From Desulfogranum marinum (GTDB lineage: Bacteria > Desulfobacterota > Desulfobulbia > Desulfobulbales > Desulfobulbaceae): DNA of 64,000 nt. Both the position numbers and the translations under genes were made by a program. Location of the stretch: the NCBI RefSeq assembly GCF_016918565.1, contig NZ_JAFFQD010000018.1, positions 33,171 to 97,170 on the forward strand. Direction: 5' to 3'. The notes below the pieces were generated by a model. That model was not told the DNA's origin. It saw nothing but the letters and a program-made list of their open reading frames with translations, and did no database searches. Below, piece by piece: positions 54,697-63,896 of the stretch (within the stretch, counting starts at the first letter, position 1; each line of letters begins with the position of its first letter).

Positions 54697-55902
54697 TTAC
54701 ATCGACATTACTTTTTCAACGAAACTCAAAAACATTTCAGCACTTATAGAAGCTTTGTGCTCAGTTTCAATCAACCATTTTGCATTATTTCCAATTTTCC
54801 TTACCCTATCTCGATCTCCAGATAACAACAAGAGTTTGTCTTCAAGTTCATTAGTATCAAAAGTGTTAAGCGAAATTTTTTCTACAGCATCATCCCTGAT
54901 GTCTGAATATGATGAATAATCGAATACAACACAGCATGTTCCCAGCCCCATCGCCCTATACAATACTGCTGATGTCTCTCCTGCTGAAGGATAACGCAGC
55001 GATAAAGCTACATCGCATGCTTGCATATAATGATGCATTTTTTCAAACCCAACATAGCCAAAAACTTTCACTTCTTTTTCAAGGTTATATTTACGCAATA
55101 TTTGCTTCAACGGAACAGCTTCAGCAACCTCACCAACGACCCAATATTCGAATTTATCAAACTTATTTTTCAAACTGGACAATGATTTACAAATAAATTC
55201 AATTTGTTTTGGCGGTGTTGCAAAACCAAAAGAAGCAAAAATTAAAGTATCATTTTCTATCTCCATTTCCCTCTTTGCTGCATCCTTTGATTCATACAAA
55301 TTGAGGCCTGGAAGTATTTTGAAGGGAAAAGGGATTTTTATTGCAGGCTTAGAGGGAACGAGATCTTTTATTTTATAATATGAATCGTTAGAATGTACAA
55401 TCGTTGCTTTTGATGAATCAACTACACTTTTATTGAGTGGCAAAATAAACTGTAAAATTTCATTAAAATATCCTTCATTTCTCCTGCGTGCAATCTTCAC
55501 TCCCAAATCGCCATAGTTATATTCCATCAAATCCTCGTACAATTGGTGCTCACCATTAGCCAATGTCAACTCAACCAATAAGTGATGCACAGAGAAATCA
55601 TGCATAACAACAATACCAGGTCGATTAACTAACGAACGAAAAATATACTCATGCTGAATATTGTTACCTAAATGATAGATTAAAGGTAATGAATGCAAGC
55701 ACTCGTTCCTTTCAAATTCTGCTATAGTAATAACTTTCCCATTAGAGGGTATATACGATGTGACTGGTGCCTCATTTGCTATAACATAAATCACATAAAT
55801 GAGTTTTTCTATCTCGAGCCCAATTTCAACCATATAATCTGCAATACCAGTTTTGGAAGGCGGTAATGGTGAAAATATTACGATTTGCTCAAGAGTCATC
55901 AT
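54697..55902 (-). CDS. Glycosyltransferase family 4-like
   Basis: A 401-residue GT-B protein. The N-terminus VIFSPLPPSKTGIADYMVEI (8-27) is typical of GT4 enzymes acting on exported glycans. The C-terminal part has FASFGFATPPKQIEFICKSL and CDVALSLRYPSAGETSAVLYRAMG, with an acidic donor site. It overlaps the upstream methyltransferase by 4 bases. Donor unknown; possibly it and the methyltransferase finish a glycan chain for ABC export. Confidence 0.83.
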   Translation of the reverse strand: MMTLEQIVIFSPLPPSKTGIADYMVEIGLEIEKLIYVIYVIANEAPVTSYIPSNGKVITIAEFERNECLHSLPLIYHLGNNIQHEYIFRSLVNRPGIVVMHDFSVHHLLVELTLANGEHQLYEDLMEYNYGDLGVKIARRRNEGYFNEILQFILPLNKSVVDSSKATIVHSNDSYYKIKDLVPSKPAIKIPFPFKILPGLNLYESKDAAKREMEIENDTLIFASFGFATPPKQIEFICKSLSSLKNKFDKFEYWVVGEVAEAVPLKQILRKYNLEKEVKVFGYVGFEKMHHYMQACDVALSLRYPSAGETSAVLYRAMGLGTCCVVFDYSSYSDIRDDAVEKISLNTFDTNELEDKLLLLSGDRDRVRKIGNNAKWLIETEHKASISAEMFLSFVEKVMSM

Positions 55903-56984
55903 TTCTCTCCTTCGAACAAAATATTACCTGAGCCTGAATACAAAAGATCATACATATGTTGTAAGTGACTATTAATATCAGATGCTAGACCTCTTGAGCT
56001 GTTATCAAATTTCTCAAGGTCGAGTTGATATTCTTTCTTTTCATCAAAATCCACCAAGTATCGCATTTCTACATTTCGAAATCCAATATTTTTCAAAAGC
56101 TCATTGTATACTGCTGGATGCCTCGGTAACATGTGAGTTGGATCGGAAAAATAGTACCTAGAAAGCGTGACGAGTGATTGTATATTTGGTGTCTCTAAAT
56201 ATATTTTCCCACCTTTATGTAGAATGCGGTAACATTCTTCGATTGTCCGACGAAGTTCACTTGATGAAAGATGTTCAATGACATGGAAAGAAAAAATATA
56301 ATCAAATGATCCAGGAGAATGATGGTAAAGAACCTCAGGCACCATGCCAAGTTCAAAATTATCTTGACCAGCATATCTCTTATTCATATCTATACCTAAC
56401 CCAACTCGATTCGACATAGTCACTTTCTTAATGAACCGCCCCTTTCCACAACCAATATCGAGAACACGTGCACCTTCTTTGCACTCTTGAATTAAAGTAT
56501 CATAATAGTCATCTTCCTTCTTTAATCGGCCTTTCAAAATTTCAGATTCATACAAATCATATTCTTTATCTGAAAAGATGCCACCAGAGCCTAGTATTGT
56601 CCGATCTATTAATGTTCGATACTCTTGATATTGATTATTTAGGAACTCAAGTGTATCTTTAACTTCATTTATTTCAGATTGTATAAGATCCAATTGAACA
56701 TATTTTTTTTGAATTTCATTATCTGTTCTTTGAACCCGTTGATCGAAAATTTCCATGCATTGAGAACAGTCTATTTTCTTTTGCAATGATAACAGCTTAC
56801 TTTCGAGTGAACAATATTGTTGAACTAAAAGAGCATTATCGACCATATATTCGGTTGGGAGTATCTTAATCACCCCTTTTCTCAACAAATTTTGCACCTT
56901 AGCTCTAAGTGAATAGGGCAAAATACGCTTTATATTATTCCATAACATATTATTTTTTCTTTTTCCTAGCTGTTGCCTGCGCAA
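55899..56984 (-). CDS. Methyltransferase with N-terminal coiled coil
   Basis: A 361-residue protein. The N-terminal 150 residues are charged and heptad-like (KYVQLDLIQSEINEVKDTLE), predicted coiled coil. The C-terminal class I SAM fold has VLDIGCGKGRFIKKVT (about 172-187), FDYIFSFHVIEHL and GGKIYLETPN. Chain-capping methyltransferases in ABC-exported O-antigens (WbdD-like) combine such a catalytic part with a coiled coil, so a capping role is suggested by layout, although the kinase domain of WbdD is absent. Overlaps the downstream GT4. Confidence 0.8.
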   Translation of the reverse strand: MRRQQLGKRKNNMLWNNIKRILPYSLRAKVQNLLRKGVIKILPTEYMVDNALLVQQYCSLESKLLSLQKKIDCSQCMEIFDQRVQRTDNEIQKKYVQLDLIQSEINEVKDTLEFLNNQYQEYRTLIDRTILGSGGIFSDKEYDLYESEILKGRLKKEDDYYDTLIQECKEGARVLDIGCGKGRFIKKVTMSNRVGLGIDMNKRYAGQDNFELGMVPEVLYHHSPGSFDYIFSFHVIEHLSSSELRRTIEECYRILHKGGKIYLETPNIQSLVTLSRYYFSDPTHMLPRHPAVYNELLKNIGFRNVEMRYLVDFDEKKEYQLDLEKFDNSSRGLASDINSHLQHMYDLLYSGSGNILFEGEK

Positions 56985-57161
56985 ACGATTGACTTTAACA
57001 ACACTTAATACCTACCGGCCTTACAGCTTAAGCAGGCCTCACTCCTATTTTATTTTTTCTTTTTAGTCGATCTTTAAAAGTTCCATTATCACCGTCAGAT
57101 CAAATGGATAAGTTGATTGGTAGTTCATTTACAGTCCATTTTATATCAAACACACCGCCTA

Positions 57162-58067
57162 TTATTCTCCAAGTAGCCAGGCAGGAGAAGAATGTAACTG
57201 ACAAATTTCTGGAACAATTTCTTGAAAAACAGTCCAATTTATTTTTTGTAATTGGAGGAAAAAAAGTGACTTCGCATATTCATAAAGTTCAGAGTCCATA
57301 CTATTTTTTCGTAAGATTTCTTCTCTGACTCCAGTATTGATATCGTACTTTGAGCTTCTAGCTTTCAGCTTATTGAGGTTTTTTGTATAATTTTCAAGAT
57401 TCACTTGATCTATTGAAAATATCAGGGAAAACAAATCGACAGAAAGAGTAAAGTATTCTTGAATGCCAATAAAACAAAACTTATTCTTCAGATTTTTTTT
57501 GGCAGTTTCTACTAATTTCTTGTCATAACAGGACCAGTCACCCACCAATAGTCTTTGCGAATCTGGAATAAAAGCTTGTGTCTGCCGGTTAGATGTTAAA
57601 CGCTTAGCTTTTGGATTGGTACAGCTCAAAAAGGAATTTATGTCCATCCCCTGTACCGTTTCAAAATATTCTCGCCACTCTTGATCTGCATTATAACGAT
57701 TAATCCAGTGGGCAGGAACACGATCTTTGTTAGTTACGTTATAGTAATAAGAAATAAGCCTTTCAACAGGACTACGAAGAAAGGTAATCCATATTGCGTC
57801 ATTCAAATAGCTTTCTATGGATGAATAGGAAAAGTGACCAGCAAAGAATAAATACTTTGATTTGTCAGATATATCCCAGTAATTTGCTAGTTCCCCAGGC
57901 ACTTCAGCTGGACAAATCTCATCTGCTTGATAAAAACTTTCAAGCAACGTTCTAAATGTAGAACCAGCAGTTTTGGGAATATGATGAAAAACCAATTTTC
58001 TTGCCAAATCCTGTGTAACATATTGGCAACTAGCTTGATCAAATACATTCAAAAATGGATTTTTCAA
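57162..58067 (-). CDS. Sulfotransferase family protein (PAPS-dependent)
   Basis: A 301-residue protein with the 5'-phosphosulfate-binding motif FHHIPKTAGSTFRTLL (27-42) and the 3'-phosphate motif ITFLRSPVERLISYYY (about 104-119), as in the Sulfotransfer_2 family. It transfers sulfate from PAPS, likely to a sugar hydroxyl. It overlaps the upstream homologue by 4 bases. The two share motif spacing and wording (KTAGSTFR, CPAE, FIGIQEYF), so they arose by tandem duplication. PAPS-forming genes are not in view. Confidence 0.86.
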   Translation of the reverse strand: MKNPFLNVFDQASCQYVTQDLARKLVFHHIPKTAGSTFRTLLESFYQADEICPAEVPGELANYWDISDKSKYLFFAGHFSYSSIESYLNDAIWITFLRSPVERLISYYYNVTNKDRVPAHWINRYNADQEWREYFETVQGMDINSFLSCTNPKAKRLTSNRQTQAFIPDSQRLLVGDWSCYDKKLVETAKKNLKNKFCFIGIQEYFTLSVDLFSLIFSIDQVNLENYTKNLNKLKARSSKYDINTGVREEILRKNSMDSELYEYAKSLFFLQLQKINWTVFQEIVPEICQLHSSPAWLLGE

Positions 58068-59389
58068 CTTACACTCAGTCCTTTTATTGCAAGACCTAAA
58101 TCCCTAGCACCCTCTCCTTCACGTTCTTTAAATAAAGGTGAAGTGATCTTAATCTGGTGAAAAATACTCTTGGCTAACTCTTCTGTAACCTTCACTTTAA
58201 ATCTAATATTAATTTCATTTCCTTTATTAACAACTTCATGTAACACAATTTGATCATCCAGGCTAATTTCTAATCCTTCTATTACATCATTGGCCATTGA
58301 TGCTATTGCTTCGATTTCAAGTATGTATTTCTTTTCTTTTTCGAATCTACAAAGTACTTCCAGGATTGAAGGTGAATCATATCCAGTCCACCTAAAGACT
58401 GTTTGGCTACTAATCTCTTCGGCATAAAAACCATATATTGCAAAAAAAGATTTGATATCGACATGAAAAGGTGGGGATTTAATTTCAGCCAAATCGCTAC
58501 CACGTTTATTTAACATCTCTTCTATTACATGCTTTCTATTGAATGACAATATAGGCTTATACAACAAGTGGAGACGTTCGAAAAAAAGTGCCTCCACATA
58601 TTTATACAGCTCAAGGTCCATACTATTACGTTCTTCAAGAAGTAAAAGTTCGGTTTTTGATAAATCATATTTTTTTCCGAAACTTTTCCCTTTATTTATA
58701 TTTGTAGTGTACGATGAGGCATTTATTGGATTAAGTCCGAATGTCATACAGAATAAATCAATAGAAAGATCAAAATACTCCTGAATTCCTATAAAGCAGA
58801 AATTTGATTTCAAGTTTCTCTTTGCTAGATCAAGAAAAGTTTCGTTATACACCCCCCAATCTTCAACTTCTTTTCGAATTTCATCAGGTAGAAAAGACTG
58901 TGTTTGAAAATTGCATGAAAGGCTGTTAACCTCTTTATTTCTATTCATGAGCCATTCAGACAAAGAACTTCCTTGAACATCATTTATATATTGTTTTAAT
59001 TCCGGTCTACCATCGAGACGTTTAACCCAACTAGGGGGGATACGGTCAAGGTTCGCATGATTATAGTATTGCGATACTACCCTCTCAACCGGATCTCTCA
59101 AATAAGTAACCTTTACAGAATCACCTACGCACTTGAGTATTGAACTGTACCTGAAGTGACCTGCATACAACATGTAATTGTTTTTATCAATATCAGAAAC
59201 AGATTGCAACTCTGGTGAAGTTTCTGCTGGACACACTTGAGAGGGGTGATAGAAACTCTCCAACAATGCCCTAAAAGTTGACCCAGCAGTTTTTGGAATA
59301 TGGTGGAATACAAATCGTACACATGGTTCAATTTCTTTATAAGAACTTTTATCATAATCAAAGATGAATTGCGGAAAATTCGTCAGCAT
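58064..59389 (-). CDS. Sulfotransferase family protein with C-terminal extension
   Basis: A 441-residue protein. The N-terminal 290 residues parallel the neighbouring sulfotransferase: FHHIPKTAGSTFRALL (28-43), LRDPVERVVSQYYNH and FIGIQEYFDLSIDLFCM. The remaining 150 residues form a beta-rich extension (YILEIEAIASMANDVIEGLE and INIRFKVKVTEE) resembling the C-terminal beta-sandwich of some glycan-modifying enzymes. It likely sulfates a glycan residue, with the extension binding the acceptor (inference). It directly precedes the other sulfotransferase and follows the ABC transporter genes. Confidence 0.84.
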   Translation of the reverse strand: MLTNFPQFIFDYDKSSYKEIEPCVRFVFHHIPKTAGSTFRALLESFYHPSQVCPAETSPELQSVSDIDKNNYMLYAGHFRYSSILKCVGDSVKVTYLRDPVERVVSQYYNHANLDRIPPSWVKRLDGRPELKQYINDVQGSSLSEWLMNRNKEVNSLSCNFQTQSFLPDEIRKEVEDWGVYNETFLDLAKRNLKSNFCFIGIQEYFDLSIDLFCMTFGLNPINASSYTTNINKGKSFGKKYDLSKTELLLLEERNSMDLELYKYVEALFFERLHLLYKPILSFNRKHVIEEMLNKRGSDLAEIKSPPFHVDIKSFFAIYGFYAEEISSQTVFRWTGYDSPSILEVLCRFEKEKKYILEIEAIASMANDVIEGLEISLDDQIVLHEVVNKGNEINIRFKVKVTEELAKSIFHQIKITSPLFKEREGEGARDLGLAIKGLSVS

Positions 59390-59409
59390 ATCTATATTTC
59401 CTCTATTGG

Positions 59410-60087
59410 TTACTCAGGTATTAAATCAAACTTTGCAGCACTTAGTATATCTTTAATTTTGCCGCCTTCTAAAACAATAATTCTATCTGAGAGATGCTTG
59501 AGTTGCTTAATGTTATGCGAAACAAGTACAACTGTTTGGTTAGATTTAATTTTCTGCTTCAATGCATAATTTGATTTTCTTTTAAAATGCTGATCACCCA
59601 CACCAAGCATCTCATCAATTAATATCAGGTCGGTATTCAACTGATAGACAGTAGAGAAGCCTAAACGAGCCTTCATACCAGAAGAATAGGTGTAGACAGG
59701 CTCATCAATAAATTCTTTAAGTTCTGAGAAATGGATAATGCTATCTATTTTCTTTTTAATCTCGCTAGGTTTAAACCCTAGGAATAAACCGTGCAGAAAA
59801 ATATTTTGTTTACCGGAAAGCGCATTATCGAGCCCAAGATTTAAATTCAGCAGTGCAATGGTACTCCCAAAAGTTTCTATCTGACCACTATCAGGGGCCA
59901 TCACTCCAGCAATAACACTAAGCAGAGTGCTCTTACCGGCCCCATTACCACCATAAACCCCTATAGTTTCATGTGAAAAAATATCGAAACTAATATCCTT
60001 TAGAATAGTTTTTGTTTTGGAAAACGGCCGATTACGTGTTTTGTAGCCAACACTAACAGCATTCAAAGATAAAACTTTTTTTTTCAT
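59410..60087 (-). CDS. wzt: Polysaccharide ABC transporter ATPase (Wzt/KpsT-like)
   Basis: A 225-residue ATPase: Walker A GGNGAGKST (46-54), signature YSSGMKARLGFST (near 134), Walker B LILIDEMLGVGD (near 155-166), H-loop VSHNIKQLKHL. It lacks the long C-terminal carbohydrate-binding domain of O9a-type Wzt, so it is nearer KpsT or the carrier-independent type. It drives export of a complete polysaccharide across the cytoplasmic membrane. It overlaps the permease gene by 4 bases. Confidence 0.92.
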   Translation of the reverse strand: MKKKVLSLNAVSVGYKTRNRPFSKTKTILKDISFDIFSHETIGVYGGNGAGKSTLLSVIAGVMAPDSGQIETFGSTIALLNLNLGLDNALSGKQNIFLHGLFLGFKPSEIKKKIDSIIHFSELKEFIDEPVYTYSSGMKARLGFSTVYQLNTDLILIDEMLGVGDQHFKRKSNYALKQKIKSNQTVVLVSHNIKQLKHLSDRIIVLEGGKIKDILSAAKFDLIPE

Positions 60088-60866
60088 TTCATTAAAATTT
60101 TAAGATAAAAGTTACCCACTTTTTTCTCGAGTAAAAGAGTGAACATAATTACAGCTGTAGAAACTATAGCTAAGAGACCTAAATAATAAATATCTCTTAA
60201 TGTAATCACCCCATCAAAAATCAGAATTTTTCTATAGCAATCAAGCAAATAAGCAATAGGATTGTAGCAGAGATTTTCTTGTATAAACTCAGGAAGGTTT
60301 TCTATAGGGTAAAAAATGGCAGACGCAAACATTACCCCTCTTAAAACAAGGTCTACAAGCACTCGCAGATCTGGAGAGAATGGAATAATGAGTGAAAAAA
60401 AATAGGCAATGGCAACTGTAAACAAAAGTTGTACAACGAGGACTATTGGCAGCCATACATATTGCCATGATACACTGTGATTGAGTGTAACAACCACCAC
60501 AATCAATACACTTATAGCCACAAGGCTTTTAATCAGATCAGTATAAACGGCTACCGTAGGAAAAAAGAGTTTGTTAATATTAATCTTCGAAATAAATCCG
60601 CCAGATTGATTTATCGAATTTAAGCTACTATTAACACTTTTATGAAACCATTGCCAAAAGGTTAAGCTTACGAGAATATAAAATGCAAAATTTTCAGTTC
60701 GAATATTCAAAAAGCTGCTAAATACTATATAATAAATCAGCATCATGGCTAATGGTTCAAGTATCCACCAAGCAAAACTCAAATACGTTCTTTTTGATTC
60801 AGAAATCAAATCAAAATAACTCTTATAATGAACCAACGTAACGAAATGTGATACTTTTCGGAACAA
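60084..60866 (-). CDS. wzm: Polysaccharide ABC transporter permease (Wzm/KpsM-like)
   Basis: A 260-residue ABC-2-type permease with six hydrophobic segments. Family landmarks are the N-terminal SKRTYLSFAWWILEPLAMML (23-42), NIRTENFAFYILVSLTFWQW and late IENLPEFIQENLCYNPIAYL. With the ATPase it forms the exporter of a polysaccharide chain. Its distance from the initiating transferases is large; sulfotransferases and a capping-like methyltransferase follow it downstream, suggesting that the exported chain is sulfated. An 84-base gap separates it from the O-acetylation genes. Confidence 0.9.
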   Translation of the reverse strand: MFRKVSHFVTLVHYKSYFDLISESKRTYLSFAWWILEPLAMMLIYYIVFSSFLNIRTENFAFYILVSLTFWQWFHKSVNSSLNSINQSGGFISKININKLFFPTVAVYTDLIKSLVAISVLIVVVVTLNHSVSWQYVWLPIVLVVQLLFTVAIAYFFSLIIPFSPDLRVLVDLVLRGVMFASAIFYPIENLPEFIQENLCYNPIAYLLDCYRKILIFDGVITLRDIYYLGLLAIVSTAVIMFTLLLEKKVGNFYLKILMK

Positions 60867-60950
60867 TATATTTCACCACTTAGTGTTAATTTTCGATAAA
60901 AACCTATAATTCAGATTACTTTTACCATGCTTATTCTAAGCAGGTTTTCC

Positions 60951-62069
60951 TCAAAAATATCGCTCCAGGGTTTGCCAGACAAAAACATCAGGTTGAAACT
61001 CCTGTTGAACCTTATCAAACTCTGTTGAGTTTGAGGTGAACATACAAGCTGAAAACGTATTTACAAGGTAAGGTATCATGTCTATCGCAAAAGAATCTCT
61101 CATCATAAGGATTCTTAAATCATTTTTTGCATCATCTGTAGTAACAACGGAATCAAAAGCGTTACCTCGCCACCACTTAGATTGCTTTACTTTTTCCCCA
61201 TTTCGGTACAGGTCAATTTTAAAATTTGCTTGTTTAAAAACAGGTTTATACCTCTGGTCAATCATATATTCCGACAGATAAAGCATTCTGGATAAGTCTC
61301 TACCCACTGTTTCTTTCTTCTTAAATTGAACTTGACGAGGTGTAAGACATTCAACGTCGGGATACATTTCTTTCATCCTATCCATCAGTACATGATAAGC
61401 AACATACGCGCCATATTCATTCCAGTGACTATCCGTTTTGTAATAGGTTGGCAACAAATTCCTGTCGGCTTTTAGTGCTGGTCGCAACTCCAAAAAATTG
61501 AATTTTTCTTTTTGGAATGCTTCCACCATTTGATCATACCTCGATGGTCCTAAGGGGACGACCCAGTCAGGAAGATACTCCGGGTAAACTGATTGTTTAT
61601 CGGGGACAAGCATAAAAATAGTCTTCACTCCTCTTTTTTCCATCAAGTCTCTCACCTTGCGGAACGGCCTCATTCTTAGATCAATATCAGCTTCACTAAG
61701 AGGCTGGACGCCTCTAAAATCTGAAATAACATCTAAAGCGGTATAGTAGAGCCATCCGTCTTTACCGACGAGCACTTTCCCTTCTGTTTTAAAACCAAGC
61801 TTGACTCGCAAATAGTTATTTACAGTAATAAACAGGCGACGAAATCCAAACCTGTCATTAAGATATGCTTCAAGCTTTGATGGCACTTGTTCTAAATCAT
61901 TAACAGAGCGAGGAAACTCTGGAAACTTTGCAGGATGGCGCAATTCATTTAAATTTATATAGTTAATATTTTCATGAATTAAAAAATGGGTTACTCCTGG
62001 AGCTATTAGGAGAAGAAAAAATAGCAAGAAAAAATATCGATTAACAATTTTTCTCTTAAATAATAACAT
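60951..62069 (-). CDS. AlgJ/AlgX-like O-acetyltransferase (SGNH-type)
   Basis: A 372-residue protein with an N-terminal membrane helix (about 12-30) and an exported SGNH-like domain. Recognisable motifs are GKDGWLYYTALDVISDFRG, MLVPDKQSVYPE, YYKTDSHWNEYGAYVAYHVL (with His in the DSHWNxxG signature) and late LMMRDSFAIDMI. Family members acetylate exported polysaccharides using acetyl groups delivered by an MBOAT partner, here the adjacent AlgI-like protein, whose stop lies 2 bases upstream. Target polymer unknown. Confidence 0.88.
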   Translation of the reverse strand: MLLFKRKIVNRYFFLLFFLLLIAPGVTHFLIHENINYINLNELRHPAKFPEFPRSVNDLEQVPSKLEAYLNDRFGFRRLFITVNNYLRVKLGFKTEGKVLVGKDGWLYYTALDVISDFRGVQPLSEADIDLRMRPFRKVRDLMEKRGVKTIFMLVPDKQSVYPEYLPDWVVPLGPSRYDQMVEAFQKEKFNFLELRPALKADRNLLPTYYKTDSHWNEYGAYVAYHVLMDRMKEMYPDVECLTPRQVQFKKKETVGRDLSRMLYLSEYMIDQRYKPVFKQANFKIDLYRNGEKVKQSKWWRGNAFDSVVTTDDAKNDLRILMMRDSFAIDMIPYLVNTFSACMFTSNSTEFDKVQQEFQPDVFVWQTLERYF

Positions 62070-62071
62070 GG

Positions 62072-63508
62072 CTAAAATTGGAAATATATAAAAGGATTAT
62101 GAGCCCCAGATGACAAGGAAAGTATACATAAAAAAAATAACAGCACGACGATACTATTACTACAAGTTTGGTACAGCACGGTATGCCTAGCTACAGTTTT
62201 AACACTAAACAGTTTTTCCTGTAAAAACTGCCACAAAGGCGCTGAAAATATAATCCCAAAAATAAACGCTAGGGCCACATCATTTGAAACAAATGATGCT
62301 ACAGGCCAATTCAAAGAAGATGCGCTAGATCCAAAAAACATGACACGAAATATTGTCACGCTTTGCTCCAAGGTCTCTGCACGAAAAGGAACCCAACATA
62401 TAAGAACAAAAAAAAGACAATATAGATGTCTAATTAAACGAGGACATTGGTTTATGACTCTTAATACACCTGCCCTTTCTAGCACAAGAAGAGCTCCATG
62501 AAAAGCTCCCCACAGGATGAAATTCCAGCTAGCACCATGCCATAATCCACATAAAAGAAAAACTACCCATAGGTTAAAATAGGTACGTAATTTTCCATGC
62601 CTATTCCCGCCTAGTGGAATATACAAATAGTCTTTAAACCATCGGGATAGAGACATATGCCATCGTCTCCAAAACTCGGTGATTGATTGAGACCAATAGG
62701 GGTAATTAAAATTTGCCGGGAAATGGAAACCAAAAATGAGCCCTAGACCAATGGCCATATTAGAATAACCTGTAAAATCAAAATATATCTGTAAAGCATA
62801 ACCAACTGCTGCTATCCAGGCTAAAGGGGCAGTCATTTCTGCAAGAGGAATATTATATATACCATCTACGGCAACAGCAACAGTGTTTGCAATCAGCACC
62901 TTTTGCGATAGTCCAACGACAAATAGACTTACCCCGCCAGTTAGTTTGTCCCAACTTATGGTCCGTTGGCTTAGCTCCTTTGCTATAGAATTAAAACGGA
63001 CTATAGGGCCAGCAACTAGCTGTGGAAACATTGCTATATACAGAGCTACATTGAGAGGATTTTTTTCTACTGGAGAGTCTTGCCTATAAACATCAATCAA
63101 ATATGAAATAGCTTGAAAAACAAAAAATGAAATTCCAAGAGGAAGATGGACATTTTCAAAGTTCACAACAAAGCTCTGGTGAACTTCGGCAAAAAACGGT
63201 ACAGACTCCCCTATTACTCTAAAGAAAAAAGATGAATATTTAAAATAAACAAGCAAAAAAACATTACACGAAATACCTAAAAAAAGTAAAAATACAGAAT
63301 ATTTCGTTTTATCCTTTAACAGATAACCAAAAATATAAGTTATAAAAATGGAAGCTAGCAAAACTAATGTATACTGCATTTCACCCCAAGCGTAAAACAC
63401 TATGCTAAACAAAAGGAGCATAAGATTACGCCAACGCCCAGAAAAACTGTATACTATCAAAAGAATAGGCAGAAAATAAAAAATAAATATAATTGAGCTA
63501 AATACCAT
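62072..63508 (-). CDS. algI: MBOAT-family acyltransferase (AlgI-like)
   Basis: A 478-residue polytopic protein with about ten membrane segments. MBOAT hallmarks are PQLVAGPIVRFNSIAKEL (about 161-178), FWRRWHMSLSRWFKDYLYIP (about 280-299), and LLCGLWHGASWNFILWGAFH with the invariant His near residue 318. It carries acyl groups across the membrane to the AlgJ/AlgX-like partner, giving O-acetylation of an exported polysaccharide. It heads this two-gene operon, with a putative promoter upstream. Confidence 0.93.
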   Translation of the reverse strand: MVFSSIIFIFYFLPILLIVYSFSGRWRNLMLLLFSIVFYAWGEMQYTLVLLASIFITYIFGYLLKDKTKYSVFLLFLGISCNVFLLVYFKYSSFFFRVIGESVPFFAEVHQSFVVNFENVHLPLGISFFVFQAISYLIDVYRQDSPVEKNPLNVALYIAMFPQLVAGPIVRFNSIAKELSQRTISWDKLTGGVSLFVVGLSQKVLIANTVAVAVDGIYNIPLAEMTAPLAWIAAVGYALQIYFDFTGYSNMAIGLGLIFGFHFPANFNYPYWSQSITEFWRRWHMSLSRWFKDYLYIPLGGNRHGKLRTYFNLWVVFLLCGLWHGASWNFILWGAFHGALLVLERAGVLRVINQCPRLIRHLYCLFFVLICWVPFRAETLEQSVTIFRVMFFGSSASSLNWPVASFVSNDVALAFIFGIIFSAPLWQFLQEKLFSVKTVARHTVLYQTCSNSIVVLLFFLCILSLSSGAHNPFIYFQF

Positions 63509-63597
63509 ATTAAAACGCTAGCTTGTTACAGAGAGTTTAGTCCCTTTTGATATTATTTGCATTACAAGAGAAACTCACACCTCTGATTTTTTCTATA

Positions 63598-63627
63598 AAA
63601 TTAAGTTCAGATCGTAAACTATTGCAA
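63598..63627 (-). promoter_or_regulatory. Putative sigma-70-type promoter for the AlgI-like gene
   Basis: On the minus strand a TTGCAA box (63622-63627) and TAATTT box (63598-63603) are separated by 18 bases, about 90 bases upstream of the ATG at 63508. It is the best pair seen by eye in this upstream region; AT-rich sequence makes chance matches common. Confidence 0.25.
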
Positions 63628-63667
63628 AAAAAATATTTAATTGTGAGCTGCAACTACTATACAACCA

Positions 63668-63730
63668 CTGACTAGAAGTCAATGAGGTTAAACGCGCGGA
63701 CTGAAAGTCCATCAATACCGGCCTGCCGGT
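63668..63730 (-). mobile_element. IS200/IS605-type end with hairpins
   Basis: Three short perfect stem-loops occur in a row: GACTAGAAGTC (63670-63680), GGACTGAAAGTCC (63698-63710), and ACCGGCCTGCCGGT (63717-63730). They follow directly the stop of a TnpA-like fragment on the minus strand. This arrangement fits the right end of an IS200/IS605-family element, whose ends are recognised as subterminal hairpins. The opposite end lies outside the window or is lost. Confidence 0.55.
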
Positions 63731-63870
63731 TTACTCGATATCAATTTGATAATCAGGGCCATTTTCAAAATGATGAGACAAGTATTCATAAATCATGTCT
63801 TTGGTTAGTTCTCCACGCGACACAGAAGTAACCGCATGCTCTCATGTGTCGCCCCATGCTGAGCAAAAAA
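63731..63870 (-). pseudogene. IS200/IS605 TnpA (Y1 transposase) C-terminal remnant, frameshifted
   Basis: The last 36 codons read AVTSVSRGELTKDMIYEYLS and HHFENGPDYQIDIE, then TAA at 63731-63733; the nearby Tyr in MIYEYL is where Y1 transposases keep the catalytic tyrosine. Just upstream an in-frame stop occurs, while the neighbouring frame reads SMGRHMRACGYFCV, matching the usual WGRxxWARGYFC segment. So a frameshift separates two parts of the same transposase and it is inactive as written. Confidence 0.55.
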
Positions 63871-63896
63871 ATCGGGTGCATCCGACGTTTATGGAA

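Noticed and set aside
57017..57038. Stem GGCCT/AGGCC followed on the plus strand by a T-rich stretch
   Set aside because: Terminator orientation would be plus, but no plus-strand gene precedes it; on the minus strand there is no T tract.
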